Source: Melioribacter roseus (lineage in GTDB: Bacteria; Bacteroidota; Ignavibacteria; Ignavibacteriales; Melioribacteraceae). Taken from it: DNA of 64,000 bases. A program made the translations under genes and the position numbers. Positions 8,780 to 17,624 of this stretch are shown here, one piece after another. The stretch spans positions 192,674 through 256,673 of the forward strand of contig DYHH01000001.1 of NCBI GenBank assembly GCA_020724265.1, read 5' to 3'. The notes below the pieces were generated by a model. That model searched no databases, was not told where the DNA came from, and saw nothing but the letters and a program-made list of their open reading frames with translations. The stretch's first letter is position 1; the number at the start of each line of letters is the position of its first letter.

Positions 8780-9370
8780 TTATAATAATTGAATAGATCC
8801 AATAGACTGCTTAATTTTCTCGTATTCCGAATTGAAGTGTGTTGCTTTTGATGTGAATTCGAATTGAATTATATCTTCAAATTTATTTTGGAAGATCAAT
8901 CTTTTAGAAATAATACTGCCTTGATCAATTGAAAACTGAGTAAACTTAATTCCATCTTTTACAAATTGATCAACTTTGTGGTCAAGTCCGCTTTGCTTTG
9001 AAATCAATATATGAGAATAAATATTTAGCACATCTTCTCTTCCTTTAAGAGAATCCGGTGTAATAACTCTTCCCAAGTTCAGCACTGAAGTAGTCGAATC
9101 ATCGAAAAAAAGATAACTTGGATTAAAGACAAATTCTCCAATTATACCTTTAGATTTTTCAATTCTCTTGGATATTTCTGAAGTTCGTAAATCCCAATTA
9201 ATTGGTGAACGAAAAGTTATACCTAAGTTAAAATCGGTTGTTTTATCTATTAATTCATTTGTTCCCGAGGAATAAAAAATTACTGCCGGAGATTTTTCGT
9301 CTTCACATGAGATGAAAATGAATGAAATGAGAGAAAGAATTAATATTTTTGATAGAAGTCTCATACGCAA
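8780..9370 (-). CDS. Putative lipoprotein, function unknown
   Basis: A 196-residue protein with a lipoprotein signal: a basic start (MRMRLLSK), a hydrophobic core and a lipobox ending FISC with cysteine 22, followed by EDEK. Aspartate is not directly at +2, so either membrane is possible. The mature domain (residues 40-196) contains FNLGITFRSPINWDLRTSEISKR and ISKRLIFQNKFEDIIQFEFTSKA, reminiscent of PsbP/Mog1-like fold proteins with a GFTFRYPxxW pattern, but I would not assign it. It is transcribed convergently to the Rrf2 operator side and divergently from lysine 6-transaminase. Confidence 0.65.
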   Translation of the reverse strand: MRMRLLSKILILSLISFIFISCEDEKSPAVIFYSSGTNELIDKTTDFNLGITFRSPINWDLRTSEISKRIEKSKGIIGEFVFNPSYLFFDDSTTSVLNLGRVITPDSLKGREDVLNIYSHILISKQSGLDHKVDQFVKDGIKFTQFSIDQGSIISKRLIFQNKFEDIIQFEFTSKATHFNSEYEKIKQSIGSIQLL

Positions 9371-9616
9371 AAATCATTTTGTAAAATATAAGAAATATTT
9401 TTTGATATTGACTTGCGCTGACTTAATTAATAAGTTTCATGTAAACGATAGGTTATTTATGCCACATTACAAAGATTTTCATAAAATAACCGGATTTAAA
9501 TCCCTCAAAAGTTACGTAATATCCCGCTTCGAGCACGTATTTTAATACCCTTTTTACTTCCCTATTTATTTACAAGTACAGTAAGAAATAAAATTTTCTC
9601 AAAATGGGAGTTTTCT

Positions 9617-10960
9617 ATGAACAATGAAACCTTGAAAAAAAGTGATTCCATAATTAGTGCTAAAGATGTTCACAAAATAATTGGCCAAAGAATGTTAGCC
9701 GATGGGATGAAATTAGTCCTTGACCTTGAAAATAGTTACGATTTAAGAATAGTTGATGCTCTAACCGGTGATGAATACTTAGATATGTTTTCATTTTTTG
9801 CTTCTTCTCCTCTTGGAATGAATCATCCGAAAATTCACAACGATGAATTTATTAACAAAATAGGAAAAGCAGCTTTAACAAAACCTTCTAATTCTGATGT
9901 ATATACAAGAGAAATGGCACACTTTGTTAAGACTTTCGGTGATGTTGCAATGCCGGAACATTTCAAACATCTCTTTTTAATTTCCGGGGGTTCGCTTGCC
10001 GTTGAAAATGCTCTTAAAACCGCATTCGATTGGAAAGTAAGAAAGAATTTTCAAAAAGGTTATAAAGAAGAAAAAGGTCATCAAGTAATTCATTTTAGAG
10101 AAGCATTCCACGGACGTTCGGGTTACACAATGTCACTTACTAATACGGATCCTAATAAGATATTGTATTTTCCAAAATTCAACTGGCCAAGAATAACTAA
10201 TCCTAAAATTACTTTTCCATTGAGTGAAAATCTTGAAACGATAAGACAACTTGAAGAAAAAGCAATTAATGAAATTCACGAAGCTATAAAAAATAATAAG
10301 GACGATATTGCCGCAATAATTACGGAACCTGTACAAGCGGAAGGCGGAGATAATTTCTTCAGAAAGGAATTCTTTATTAAACTTCGTGAAATTGCTGATG
10401 AGAATGAAATCATGTTGATATTTGACGAAGTGCAGACAGGTATCGGTTTAACCGGTAAGATGTGGGCACATGAATATTATGTTAAACCCGATATAGTTGC
10501 ATTCGGTAAGAAGATGCAAGTATGCGGAATTATGGCAAGTGAAAGAGTAGATGAAGTTGAAGAAAATGTTTTTAAAAAATCAAGCAGAATTAACTCGACT
10601 TGGGGCGGAAACTTAGTTGACATGGTTCGCTCACAGAAATTTTTAGAAATTATTCATGAAGAAAAACTTGTTGAAAACTCAAAAACGGTTGGAGAATACT
10701 TGCTTCATAATTTGGAAGAAATTCAAATTCAATTCCCAGAGTTAGTATCACAAGCACGTGGATTAGGACTTATGTGTGCCTTCGATTTCCCTACCCCGGA
10801 TCAAAGAAATACATTTTTACAAGGGCTTTACGAAAATAAAGTATTAATGCTTGGTTGCGGAAACAGATCCGTAAGATTCCGTCCACCATTAAATGTAACA
10901 ACAGAAAATATTGATCAAGCAATAAAAATTATCAAAAAAGTTCTTTCAAAAATGAGATAA
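9617..10960 (+). CDS. lat: L-lysine 6-transaminase
   Basis: A 447-residue class III aminotransferase of the lysine 6-transaminase type. It transfers the epsilon amino group of lysine to 2-oxoglutarate with PLP, giving aminoadipate semialdehyde. It shows MFSFFASSPLGMNHPKI, the PLP phosphate site ISGGSLAVENALKTAFDW, REAFHGRSGYTMSLTNT, the cofactor aspartate in MLIFDEVQTGIGLTGKMWAHE, and the Schiff-base lysine in AFGKKMQVCGI. The pattern FPKFNWPRI is typical of Lat. It is divergent from the ALDH7/LKR operon 1 kb away and provides a second route into the same intermediate. A class III aminotransferase of other specificity is the main alternative. Confidence 0.9.
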   Translation: MNNETLKKSDSIISAKDVHKIIGQRMLADGMKLVLDLENSYDLRIVDALTGDEYLDMFSFFASSPLGMNHPKIHNDEFINKIGKAALTKPSNSDVYTREMAHFVKTFGDVAMPEHFKHLFLISGGSLAVENALKTAFDWKVRKNFQKGYKEEKGHQVIHFREAFHGRSGYTMSLTNTDPNKILYFPKFNWPRITNPKITFPLSENLETIRQLEEKAINEIHEAIKNNKDDIAAIITEPVQAEGGDNFFRKEFFIKLREIADENEIMLIFDEVQTGIGLTGKMWAHEYYVKPDIVAFGKKMQVCGIMASERVDEVEENVFKKSSRINSTWGGNLVDMVRSQKFLEIIHEEKLVENSKTVGEYLLHNLEEIQIQFPELVSQARGLGLMCAFDFPTPDQRNTFLQGLYENKVLMLGCGNRSVRFRPPLNVTTENIDQAIKIIKKVLSKMR

Positions 10961-10986
10961 ATAAAGTTCCCTCTTTTCTTCTGCTG

Positions 10987-11028
10987 ATAAGCGGTCTATG
11001 TAAGCAGAACATATATAGACCGCTTTGT
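10987..11028 (+). terminator. Hairpin terminator after lat
   Basis: AAGCGGTCTAT (10989-10999) pairs with ATAGACCGCTT (11015-11025), an 11-base stem with a 15-base loop and a short T-rich tail, 28 bases behind the lat stop codon. Confidence 0.6.
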
Positions 11029-11068
11029 ATATTAGAAGTCAGCTAAGAATTTTATTTATATTCTCTCT

Positions 11069-11704
11069 GTGAATAAATTCTTTTTTATAATATTATTTCA
11101 AATAATTACTATAATAGCACAACCACTTGATACAAGTGTAAGTTATCTCGCAAATTATATAATATCAGACGATTTTGTTTCAATTAAATCTTCCATTGAC
11201 GATCTCTCAGCAGTTGACTCGCTCTATAAAGTATCTTTAAACTATCACAAAGGAAATACAGCAGAGGCTTTACTTACAGTTACATTTGCTGCCCTTGCAT
11301 TCTATGAATTACCAATTCAAGTTCCGATAATCGGCTTAAAAATAAATTTACCATTAGTAAAAGTTGATCGAATATTATTTGAAAGAAAAATTGATGCACT
11401 TCCCAAATATTTATTCTTTGATTCACCCCAAAATAAATTCGGTGATATGGATAAGATAGCTCACTTTTTTGGAAGCGCCTATTTTTCAAACACTGTGACA
11501 ATCTTCAAACTTTCTAAATTTATGGGTATCTTTGTTGAGTTTTTTGAAGCAGCGTTTAAGGTTGACGGCTTTCTTGACTACAGAGATATGAAAGTTAATA
11601 ATCTTGGTGAACTTTTCGGATTAGCATTAAGAGAAAAACCGGATTTGATGCCGTCCCAAGTTTTAAAATTATACAACTTATTTTACTACAGACAAACAAA
11701 TTGA
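11069..11704 (+). CDS. Secreted or membrane-anchored protein with DKxxHFF motif, function unknown
   Basis: A 211-residue protein that starts with GTG at 11069 and has an N-terminal hydrophobic signal (MNKFFFIILFQIITIIAQ). The central part holds GDMDKIAHFFGSAYFSNT and the later part DMKVNNLGELFGLALR. This combination of DK..H and N..G...G resembles the DUF2279/YfiM and VanZ-like families, but the match is too weak to assign. It ends seven bases before the response regulator, so the two are probably co-transcribed. No clear Shine-Dalgarno precedes the GTG, which leaves the start tentative. Confidence 0.6.
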   Translation: MNKFFFIILFQIITIIAQPLDTSVSYLANYIISDDFVSIKSSIDDLSAVDSLYKVSLNYHKGNTAEALLTVTFAALAFYELPIQVPIIGLKINLPLVKVDRILFERKIDALPKYLFFDSPQNKFGDMDKIAHFFGSAYFSNTVTIFKLSKFMGIFVEFFEAAFKVDGFLDYRDMKVNNLGELFGLALREKPDLMPSQVLKLYNLFYYRQTN

Positions 11705-11711
11705 GAAATAT

Positions 11712-13088
11712 ATGTCGAAGATTTTAATTATTGATGACGAAAAGGAGATTTGTGAAAGTATTCAAATGATTCTCGAATATTCCGATGGTGCATTCGGAGA
11801 AGATTACGAGGTTGAATTTACTACTTCATCAAAAGTAGGTGTTGAAAAATTAAAGAAGAATAGCTACGATGCTTTGTTACTTGATATTCAAATGCCGGAG
11901 ATGAACGGTTTTGAAGTTTTAAAGTGGATTCAAGATGAAAATGTTTCAATAAAAGTGATAATGATTTCCGCTCACAGCAGTCTTGAAAATGCAGTAAAAG
12001 CAACGAAGTTAGGTGCATTTGATTTTGTAGAAAAACCAATTGACCGAGATAAAATCTTAATCAGTGTTAGGAATGCCGTTGAACAGTCTTTTCTTCTAAA
12101 AGAAAATAAAAAATTAAAAGATGTACTTGGTGAAGAAGGTGAAATATTAGGAAGTTCAAGTGGTATTAAAAATGTTCTTGAAACTATTAAAAGGGTTGCA
12201 GCTACCGACGCACGAGTTTTAATAACCGGAGAAAATGGTACCGGTAAAGAATTAGTTGCTCGTGCTATTCATAAATTAGGTAAGCGAGCAAAGAAAGAAT
12301 TAGTTGAGGTAAACTGTGCCGCAATACCAAATGAATTGATTGAATCGGAGTTATTCGGTCATGAAAAAGGTTCGTTTACCGGGGCAATTAAACAGAGGAT
12401 CGGTAAATTTGAACAAGCAGACGGCGGCGATTTGTTTTTAGATGAAATTGGAGATATGAGTATTCATGCGCAAGCAAAAGTACTACGTGCAATTGAAGAC
12501 GGAAAAATCGAACGGGTCGGTGGTAATACTAAAATTTCTGTTGATGTAAGAATTATTGCTGCAACAAATAAAATTCTTAAAGCAGAAATTGAAGAAGGAA
12601 ATTTCAGAGAAGATCTTTTCCATCGATTGAATGTGATTCCAATAAACATACCACCGCTAAGAGAACGAAAAGAAGATATCCCGATTTTGATTGAACATTT
12701 TACAAAAACTATCTGCGAAAAGAATAAATTCCCTATCAAATCTTTTGATAAAAAAGCAATTGAACTTTTACAAAAATTACCATGGACGGGTAACGTCCGT
12801 GAATTAAGAAATTTAGTTGAGCGTATTGTAATTATGGTTCCTCATAATGATATAACAGAGAAGGATATTGTTGAACTTATACCGCACTCAAGTTCAAAGA
12901 TGGACGATATTTTAAGTGTTACAAATTCATTCCAAGAATTTAAGGAAAAATCTGAAAGAGCATTTATTCTAAAACAACTTGAATCTAATGGTTGGAATAT
13001 CAGTAAAACTTCAGATGTACTTGGCATACAGAGAAGTCATCTTTACAGTAAAATGAAAAAATATGAAATTGAAAAAGGGAGTGACTAA
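11712..13088 (+). CDS. Sigma-54-dependent response regulator, NtrC family
   Basis: A 458-residue three-domain regulator. Receiver domain (1-125): acidic pair IDDE, phospho-acceptor D58 in LLLDIQMPEMNG, T/S in ISAHS and K108 in VEKP. AAA+ domain (about 143-375): Walker A GENGTGKE (173-180), the sigma-54 contact loop as GSFTGA (220-225), Walker B LFLDEIGDM (241-249), and an arginine-finger region HRLNVIPINIPPLRERKEDI. C-terminal Fis-type helix-turn-helix (about 417-455, NISKTSDVLGIQRSHLYSKMKK). No sensor kinase is adjacent. The stop codon overlaps the HIT gene start by one base (TAATG). Confidence 0.95.
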   Translation: MSKILIIDDEKEICESIQMILEYSDGAFGEDYEVEFTTSSKVGVEKLKKNSYDALLLDIQMPEMNGFEVLKWIQDENVSIKVIMISAHSSLENAVKATKLGAFDFVEKPIDRDKILISVRNAVEQSFLLKENKKLKDVLGEEGEILGSSSGIKNVLETIKRVAATDARVLITGENGTGKELVARAIHKLGKRAKKELVEVNCAAIPNELIESELFGHEKGSFTGAIKQRIGKFEQADGGDLFLDEIGDMSIHAQAKVLRAIEDGKIERVGGNTKISVDVRIIAATNKILKAEIEEGNFREDLFHRLNVIPINIPPLRERKEDIPILIEHFTKTICEKNKFPIKSFDKKAIELLQKLPWTGNVRELRNLVERIVIMVPHNDITEKDIVELIPHSSSKMDDILSVTNSFQEFKEKSERAFILKQLESNGWNISKTSDVLGIQRSHLYSKMKKYEIEKGSD

Positions 13089-13432
13089 TGAACACCATTT
13101 TTTCAAAAATAATAAATCGAGAAATTCCAGCGAATATTGTTTATGAAACTGATTCAGTTCTGGCATTTCGAGATATTAATCCCCAAGCACCAACACATAT
13201 TTTGATCATCCCGAAAATTGAAATTCCGAAAGTAACTGATATAAAAGGATCGGAGCACGCAGAGTTACTCGGTGAAATGTATGATGCCGCCAATAAAATT
13301 GCTAAAGATGAGGGAATCGCCGAAAATGGATTCAGATTGGTAATGAATTGCGGTAATAACGGTGGACAAGAAGTTTATCATCTGCATATGCACTTACTTG
13401 GCGGTAGACAAATGCAATGGCCTCCGGGTTGA
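13088..13432 (+). CDS. HIT (histidine triad) family nucleotide-binding protein
   Basis: A 114-residue HINT-type protein. It begins NTIFSKIINREIPANIVYETD, contains ALAFRDINPQAPTHILIIPK-like sequence, and ends with the histidine triad in VYHLHMHLLGGRQM. This family hydrolyses nucleoside phosphoramidates and related AMP conjugates in the cytoplasm. Length and motifs are normal. It is coupled to the response regulator by a one-base stop/start overlap, an arrangement that suggests co-translation rather than a shared function. Confidence 0.92.
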   Translation: MNTIFSKIINREIPANIVYETDSVLAFRDINPQAPTHILIIPKIEIPKVTDIKGSEHAELLGEMYDAANKIAKDEGIAENGFRLVMNCGNNGGQEVYHLHMHLLGGRQMQWPPG

Positions 13433-13435
13433 TTT

Positions 13436-13555
13436 TGTAAAGCGACCATCTCGCCGGGGGCGGAGTCTGTAGACCTTGATCGCTTGCTTTGGGTTTACAA
13501 AAATTTTGGATATTACTTTAATAAATTAAAAGCGACGAGGGATCGTCGCTTTACA
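13436..13555. repeat. Approx. 120-base element with imperfect terminal inverted repeats between convergent genes
   Basis: The left end TGTAAAGCGACCATC (13436-13450) and the reverse complement of the right end, TGTAAAGCGACGATC (13541-13555), match at 14 of 15 positions. The element fills the whole gap between the HIT gene and purD. Its right end supplies the purD stop codon (TAA within TGTAAAG). Inside the right end is a second perfect dyad, AAAGCGACGA / TCGTCGCTTT (13529-13552). No coding capacity. Confidence 0.6.
13529..13552. terminator. Possible hairpin terminator between convergent genes
   Basis: A perfect 10-base stem (AAAGCGACGA, loop GGGA, TCGTCGCTTT) overlaps the purD stop codon. It has moderately T-rich flanks on the minus strand, so it could terminate purD. 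It is part of the repeat element described for the same gap. Confidence 0.45.
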
Positions 13556-14825
13556 GTGCTTTATCAGAAATATCTGTTCGGTAGGTTATTCCTTCAAAAT
13601 TTATTTTCGATAAGGCGTCGTAAGTTGTTTGTTTAGCTAATTTAATATTGTTTTCTTTCAGAACAGATGTAACACCTAAAACTCGTCCTCCATTTGTTAC
13701 AATCCTATTATTTAATTTCTTAGTTCCGGCGTGATAAATTATTACATTTTCATGTTTTAAGTCCAATCCGGTAATCTCAAATCCCTTTTCATAATTATCG
13801 GGATAACCTTTTGATGCAGCAACAACACAAACAGAACTTCCACCGTTATATTTGACTGCTGTTTGATCTATCATTCCAATCGCGGTTGAATGTAATAATT
13901 GTAGGAAATCTCCATCAAGAAGTGGGAGCACACACTGTGTTTCAGGATCTCCAAATCGACAATTAAATTCAATTACTTTGGGACCTTCTTTGGTAATCAT
14001 AAGTCCACAGTAAAGACAGCCATTGTATTTTCTGTTTTCTATTTTCAGCGCATTTAAGGTTGGCACAATAATTTTTTCTTCAATTTGCGCTAATAACTTC
14101 TCGGAAATAATCGGTGCTGGAGAATATGCTCCCATTCCCCCGGTATTTTTACCTTTGTCACCGTCTAATGCTCTTTTATGATCCTGTGAAGATGGTAGAA
14201 TCACATAATTATCTCCATCTGTTACAATAAAAATTGAAGCTTCTTCACCTTCAAGAAATTCTTCAATAACAATCGTATGTCCGGATTTACCAAAAATTCC
14301 ATTTTCAAAATATTCATCTACAATTAAGATTGCTTCCTTTTGAGAATTACAAATTGCCACACCCTTACCAGCAGCTAAACCACTTGCTTTAATTACAGTC
14401 GGATAAGATATTTTATCTAAATAGTTTAGTGCATTATCTTTCTCATTTTTTGTGAATACTTCAAAATCAGCGGTTGGTATTGAGTATTTTTTCATTAATT
14501 CTTTGGAGAATGATTTATCTCCTTCAATCATTGCTGCTTCTTTATTAGGTCCGAAAACATTTACCCCGTTTGCTCTTAAATGATCAGCTAAACCGTCGAC
14601 TAACGGCTGCTCCGGACCAACAACAACTAAATCAATTCCTTTTTCCTTAGCAAAAACAACAATATTGTTAAAATCAGAAGTTGATAATTCAACTAATTCA
14701 GCAAATTCTTCTATACCAGGATTTCCGGGAGCACAATAAAGTTTGGTTAATTTACTGCTTTCAAAAATTTTATAGGCTAATGCATGTTCTCTTCCACCCG
14801 AGCCTATTAAAAGAACGTTCATCAT
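13551..14825 (-). CDS. purD: Phosphoribosylamine-glycine ligase
   Basis: A 424-residue GARS, the second enzyme of purine synthesis: it joins glycine to phosphoribosylamine using ATP. It shows the N-terminal GSGGREHALAYKI, GPEQPLVDGLADHLR, the ATP-grasp core (TVIKASGLAAGKGVAI, IVIEEFLEGEEASIF) and the metal-binding IEFNCRFGDPETQ. Length is normal. The stop codon lies within a small inverted-repeat element, so the last residues may have changed by insertion. The start overlaps the stop of the upstream glycosyltransferase by four bases. Confidence 0.97.
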   Translation of the reverse strand: MMNVLLIGSGGREHALAYKIFESSKLTKLYCAPGNPGIEEFAELVELSTSDFNNIVVFAKEKGIDLVVVGPEQPLVDGLADHLRANGVNVFGPNKEAAMIEGDKSFSKELMKKYSIPTADFEVFTKNEKDNALNYLDKISYPTVIKASGLAAGKGVAICNSQKEAILIVDEYFENGIFGKSGHTIVIEEFLEGEEASIFIVTDGDNYVILPSSQDHKRALDGDKGKNTGGMGAYSPAPIISEKLLAQIEEKIIVPTLNALKIENRKYNGCLYCGLMITKEGPKVIEFNCRFGDPETQCVLPLLDGDFLQLLHSTAIGMIDQTAVKYNGGSSVCVVAASKGYPDNYEKGFEITGLDLKHENVIIYHAGTKKLNNRIVTNGGRVLGVTSVLKENNIKLAKQTTYDALSKINFEGITYRTDISDKAL

Positions 14826-16102
14826 TCTTCCTTCAAGAAAAATTGAAATTGTTTTGCCAATTGTTCAGTTAAAACTACCCTATTATGTTTATCAACAAAT
14901 TCTTTATTAGGTTTAGGCAGCATATTTCTTTTATACAAATCATTAATTTTAATAAGCATATTGTAAATTGCGTCAATATCATCCGGTGGAGCAATAAAAG
15001 AAGCACCATATTCTTCTAATGCAGTTTTTGCTGCTCCATCAGGCACACATCCCAATACCGGTTTCTTTGATCCGAAATATTCAAAAAGTTTGCTTGTAGA
15101 TATCGTATCCGCACTTTGAGTATTCCCTACCATCATCCATAATACATCGCTTGAAATAAGGCGCGTAATACTATCCTTATGATTTAGATACCCATAGTCT
15201 CTGAAAAACTCCTGTAACCCAAGTTTATTAACAAGCTTTTGATTTTCCTTTCTGAAATATCCTACAAAATGCAATTCATAATTAGCTGCAACATCCGGTC
15301 TTTCTCGTGTTAATTTTTTAAATGCCTTTATAAAATATTTAGGTGTAATATTTTCATAAAAAATACCGGAATACGTCATAATTAATTTGTTATTCGGCTT
15401 TTTAATTTTAATTGCATTTTCAAAGTCTTCGGGATCAAAACCATGCGGGATAATTGAAACATCATCAAAAGTTAAGAACGGATATTGTTTGAGAATCCTT
15501 TCTTTAATTCTTCGATTAATTACAACAACACGATCTGCGGTTTTGAGTGATGCATATTCGTAATTTTTGTGTTTTATTTTATGATAAGGTGTTGGAATAA
15601 ACGAAAACTGATTTCCATTCCACAAATCACGATAATCAACAAATAAAGGTAAACCAAAATCTTTTTTTAGTTTTACTGCTGTCATAAATGACGAGAAAGG
15701 CGGACAAGTCACATAAATCAAATCAAATTTTTCTTTGGATAATATTTCTTTGCCTTTACTATATGCAGCGTTAGACCAACCTAATTTATTATCGGGGATA
15801 AAGAAAACTTTACTTAAGTTGCTGAGAGTTTTTCTGATGAATTCTCTCGGCATTTTAATTTCTTTTTTCTTTCCAAGTTTAGAATTAATGTGACTTCCGT
15901 CGATTCTTATAATATTTAATTCTGCAGCTTCGGCTTCTTTAAGAAGTGAATAATCGTGAGCATAATAAGCAGTATCTCCTGTAGTGAGAATTGTCGGTTC
16001 CCAGTCGAATTGTTTGAGATATTTTGCAAATTTTAGTGAACGCTGCACACCGCTCAATCCCATAGGAGGGAAATAATATGAGATGAAAAGAACTTTGAAC
16101 AT
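14822..16102 (-). CDS. Glycosyltransferase, GT-B fold (GT4-like)
   Basis: A 426-residue GT-B protein. The N-terminal half begins VLFISYYFPPMGLSGVQRSLKFAKYL, a start typical of GT4-like enzymes, with FDLIYVTCPPFSSFMTAVKLKK. The C-terminal half has VSIIPHGFDPEDF, LIMTYSGIFYENITPKYFIKAF and a nucleotide-sugar site near TISTSKLFEYFGSKKPVLG. Acceptor and donor are not readable. It is translationally coupled to purD by an ATGA overlap and follows guaB by 14 bases, so it sits in a purine-gene transcript without an evident functional link. Confidence 0.88.
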   Translation of the reverse strand: MFKVLFISYYFPPMGLSGVQRSLKFAKYLKQFDWEPTILTTGDTAYYAHDYSLLKEAEAAELNIIRIDGSHINSKLGKKKEIKMPREFIRKTLSNLSKVFFIPDNKLGWSNAAYSKGKEILSKEKFDLIYVTCPPFSSFMTAVKLKKDFGLPLFVDYRDLWNGNQFSFIPTPYHKIKHKNYEYASLKTADRVVVINRRIKERILKQYPFLTFDDVSIIPHGFDPEDFENAIKIKKPNNKLIMTYSGIFYENITPKYFIKAFKKLTRERPDVAANYELHFVGYFRKENQKLVNKLGLQEFFRDYGYLNHKDSITRLISSDVLWMMVGNTQSADTISTSKLFEYFGSKKPVLGCVPDGAAKTALEEYGASFIAPPDDIDAIYNMLIKINDLYKRNMLPKPNKEFVDKHNRVVLTEQLAKQFQFFLKEE

Positions 16103-16116
16103 ATGGAGATTAATTC

Positions 16117-17586
16117 CTATTTAACTCTATAATTTGGAGCTTCTTCTGTAATTACAACATCATGCGGATGACTTTCTCTCAAACCTGCATTTGTTATTCT
16201 AACGAATTTACTCTTTGTTTTTAATTCCTTGATATTTTTTGTACCGCAATAACCCATTGCCGCTCTTAAACCACCAACAAATTGATGAATTGTTTCGGAT
16301 AATGGTCCTTTGTATGGAACTCTACCTTCTATTCCTTCCGGAACTAATTTTTTGATGTCGTCTTCCATATCCTGGAAATATCTGTCTTTGCTTCCGAGTT
16401 TCATTGCACCGAGAGAGCCCATACCTCTATAAACTTTAAAAGTTCTACCCTCGTATAAAACCTTTTCACCGGGAGATTCATCAACACCGGCAAACATTCC
16501 GCCCATCATTACTGTATCGGCACCGGCTGCAATTGCTTTTGCAACGTCACCGGTTTGTTTAATTCCGCCGTCGGCGATTATTGGAATGTTCTTACCTTTA
16601 ACTGATTTAGCAACTTCCATTACAGCACTAATTTGAGGAACTCCGACACCGGCAATAACCCGTGTCGTACAAATCGAACCGGCACCAATACCAACTTTTA
16701 TCGCATCAACTCCGGAATCTATTAAAGCTGCGGCAGCTTCTTTTGTAACAATATTACCTGCTATCAATTGTAAATTTTTATACTTTTTCCTGATTACTTT
16801 AATTGTACGTAACACACCTTCAGAGTGACCATGTGCAGTGTCGACAACAATAACGTCAACATGACTATCAATTAAAGCATTAACTCTATCCATTGTATCT
16901 GCAGAAACTCCGACAGCAGCACCGACTCTCAATCTTCCGAGATGATCTTTACATGCATTCGGGAATTTCTTTTTCTTAGCTATATCCTTAAAGGTTATTA
17001 AACCGTGAAGTATTCCTTCTTTATCAACAACCGGAAGTTTTTCAATTCTGTACTTTTGTAAAATCTTTTCTGCTTTTTCTAATGTTGTTCCTTTGGGAGC
17101 TGTAATGAGATTTTCTTTAGTCATTACATCCCATACTTTTTGTTTAATATTTGGTTCGAAACGCAAGTCTCTGTTTGTAAGAATCCCTATTAATTTATTA
17201 TTATTATCGACAATCGGGATGCCGGAAATTCTATATTTAGCCATTAGCTCAAGAGCATCTTCAATAGTTTTATCGGGTTTAAGTGTAATCGGTTTATGAA
17301 TCATTCCGCTTTCGGATCTTTTAACTTTATCGACTTCTTCGGCTTGTCTTTCAATCGATAAATTTTTATGAATTATTCCAATGCCACCTTGAACAGCCAT
17401 CGCAATTGCCATTTTAGATTCCGTAACTGTATCCATTGCAGCGGATAGAAAAGGAATATTTAACTTAATCTCGGGAGTTAAATAAGAAGTAATATCCGTC
17501 TGACGAGGAAGAACTTTCGATTCTGCCGGCAATAATAAAATATCGTCAAATGTTAATCCTTCATAAACAATTCGTTTAGAATCCAT
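16117..17586 (-). CDS. guaB: Inosine-5'-monophosphate dehydrogenase
   Basis: A 489-residue IMPDH, which oxidises IMP to XMP with NAD at the guanine branch point. It shows the N-terminal [18 protein letters not shown], two CBS domains inserted at about 95-205 ([23 protein letters not shown] and [16 protein letters not shown]), the catalytic loop [20 protein letters not shown] with the active-site cysteine, the phosphate-binding [10 protein letters not shown], and the flap [18 protein letters not shown]. It is the normal full-length form and belongs to the guaB-glycosyltransferase-purD run. Confidence 0.97.
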   Translation of the reverse strand: MDSKRIVYEGLTFDDILLLPAESKVLPRQTDITSYLTPEIKLNIPFLSAAMDTVTESKMAIAMAVQGGIGIIHKNLSIERQAEEVDKVKRSESGMIHKPITLKPDKTIEDALELMAKYRISGIPIVDNNNKLIGILTNRDLRFEPNIKQKVWDVMTKENLITAPKGTTLEKAEKILQKYRIEKLPVVDKEGILHGLITFKDIAKKKKFPNACKDHLGRLRVGAAVGVSADTMDRVNALIDSHVDVIVVDTAHGHSEGVLRTIKVIRKKYKNLQLIAGNIVTKEAAAALIDSGVDAIKVGIGAGSICTTRVIAGVGVPQISAVMEVAKSVKGKNIPIIADGGIKQTGDVAKAIAAGADTVMMGGMFAGVDESPGEKVLYEGRTFKVYRGMGSLGAMKLGSKDRYFQDMEDDIKKLVPEGIEGRVPYKGPLSETIHQFVGGLRAAMGYCGTKNIKELKTKSKFVRITNAGLRESHPHDVVITEEAPNYRVK

Positions 17587-17624
17587 TTCAATTTCCTTTT
17601 ATTTATCGGCTTAAGCCAAATAAG

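Noticed and set aside
9312-9545. A 77-residue plus-strand frame overlapping the start of the lipoprotein gene and the lat promoter region
   Set aside because: It runs antisense to a real signal peptide, has no ribosome binding site and no recognisable domain.
9568-9593. Possible second Rrf2 operator upstream of lat
   Set aside because: Only an imperfect dyad (TTATTTAC / GTAAGAAATAA) with different spacing, so I mention it as a hint and do not annotate it as a site.
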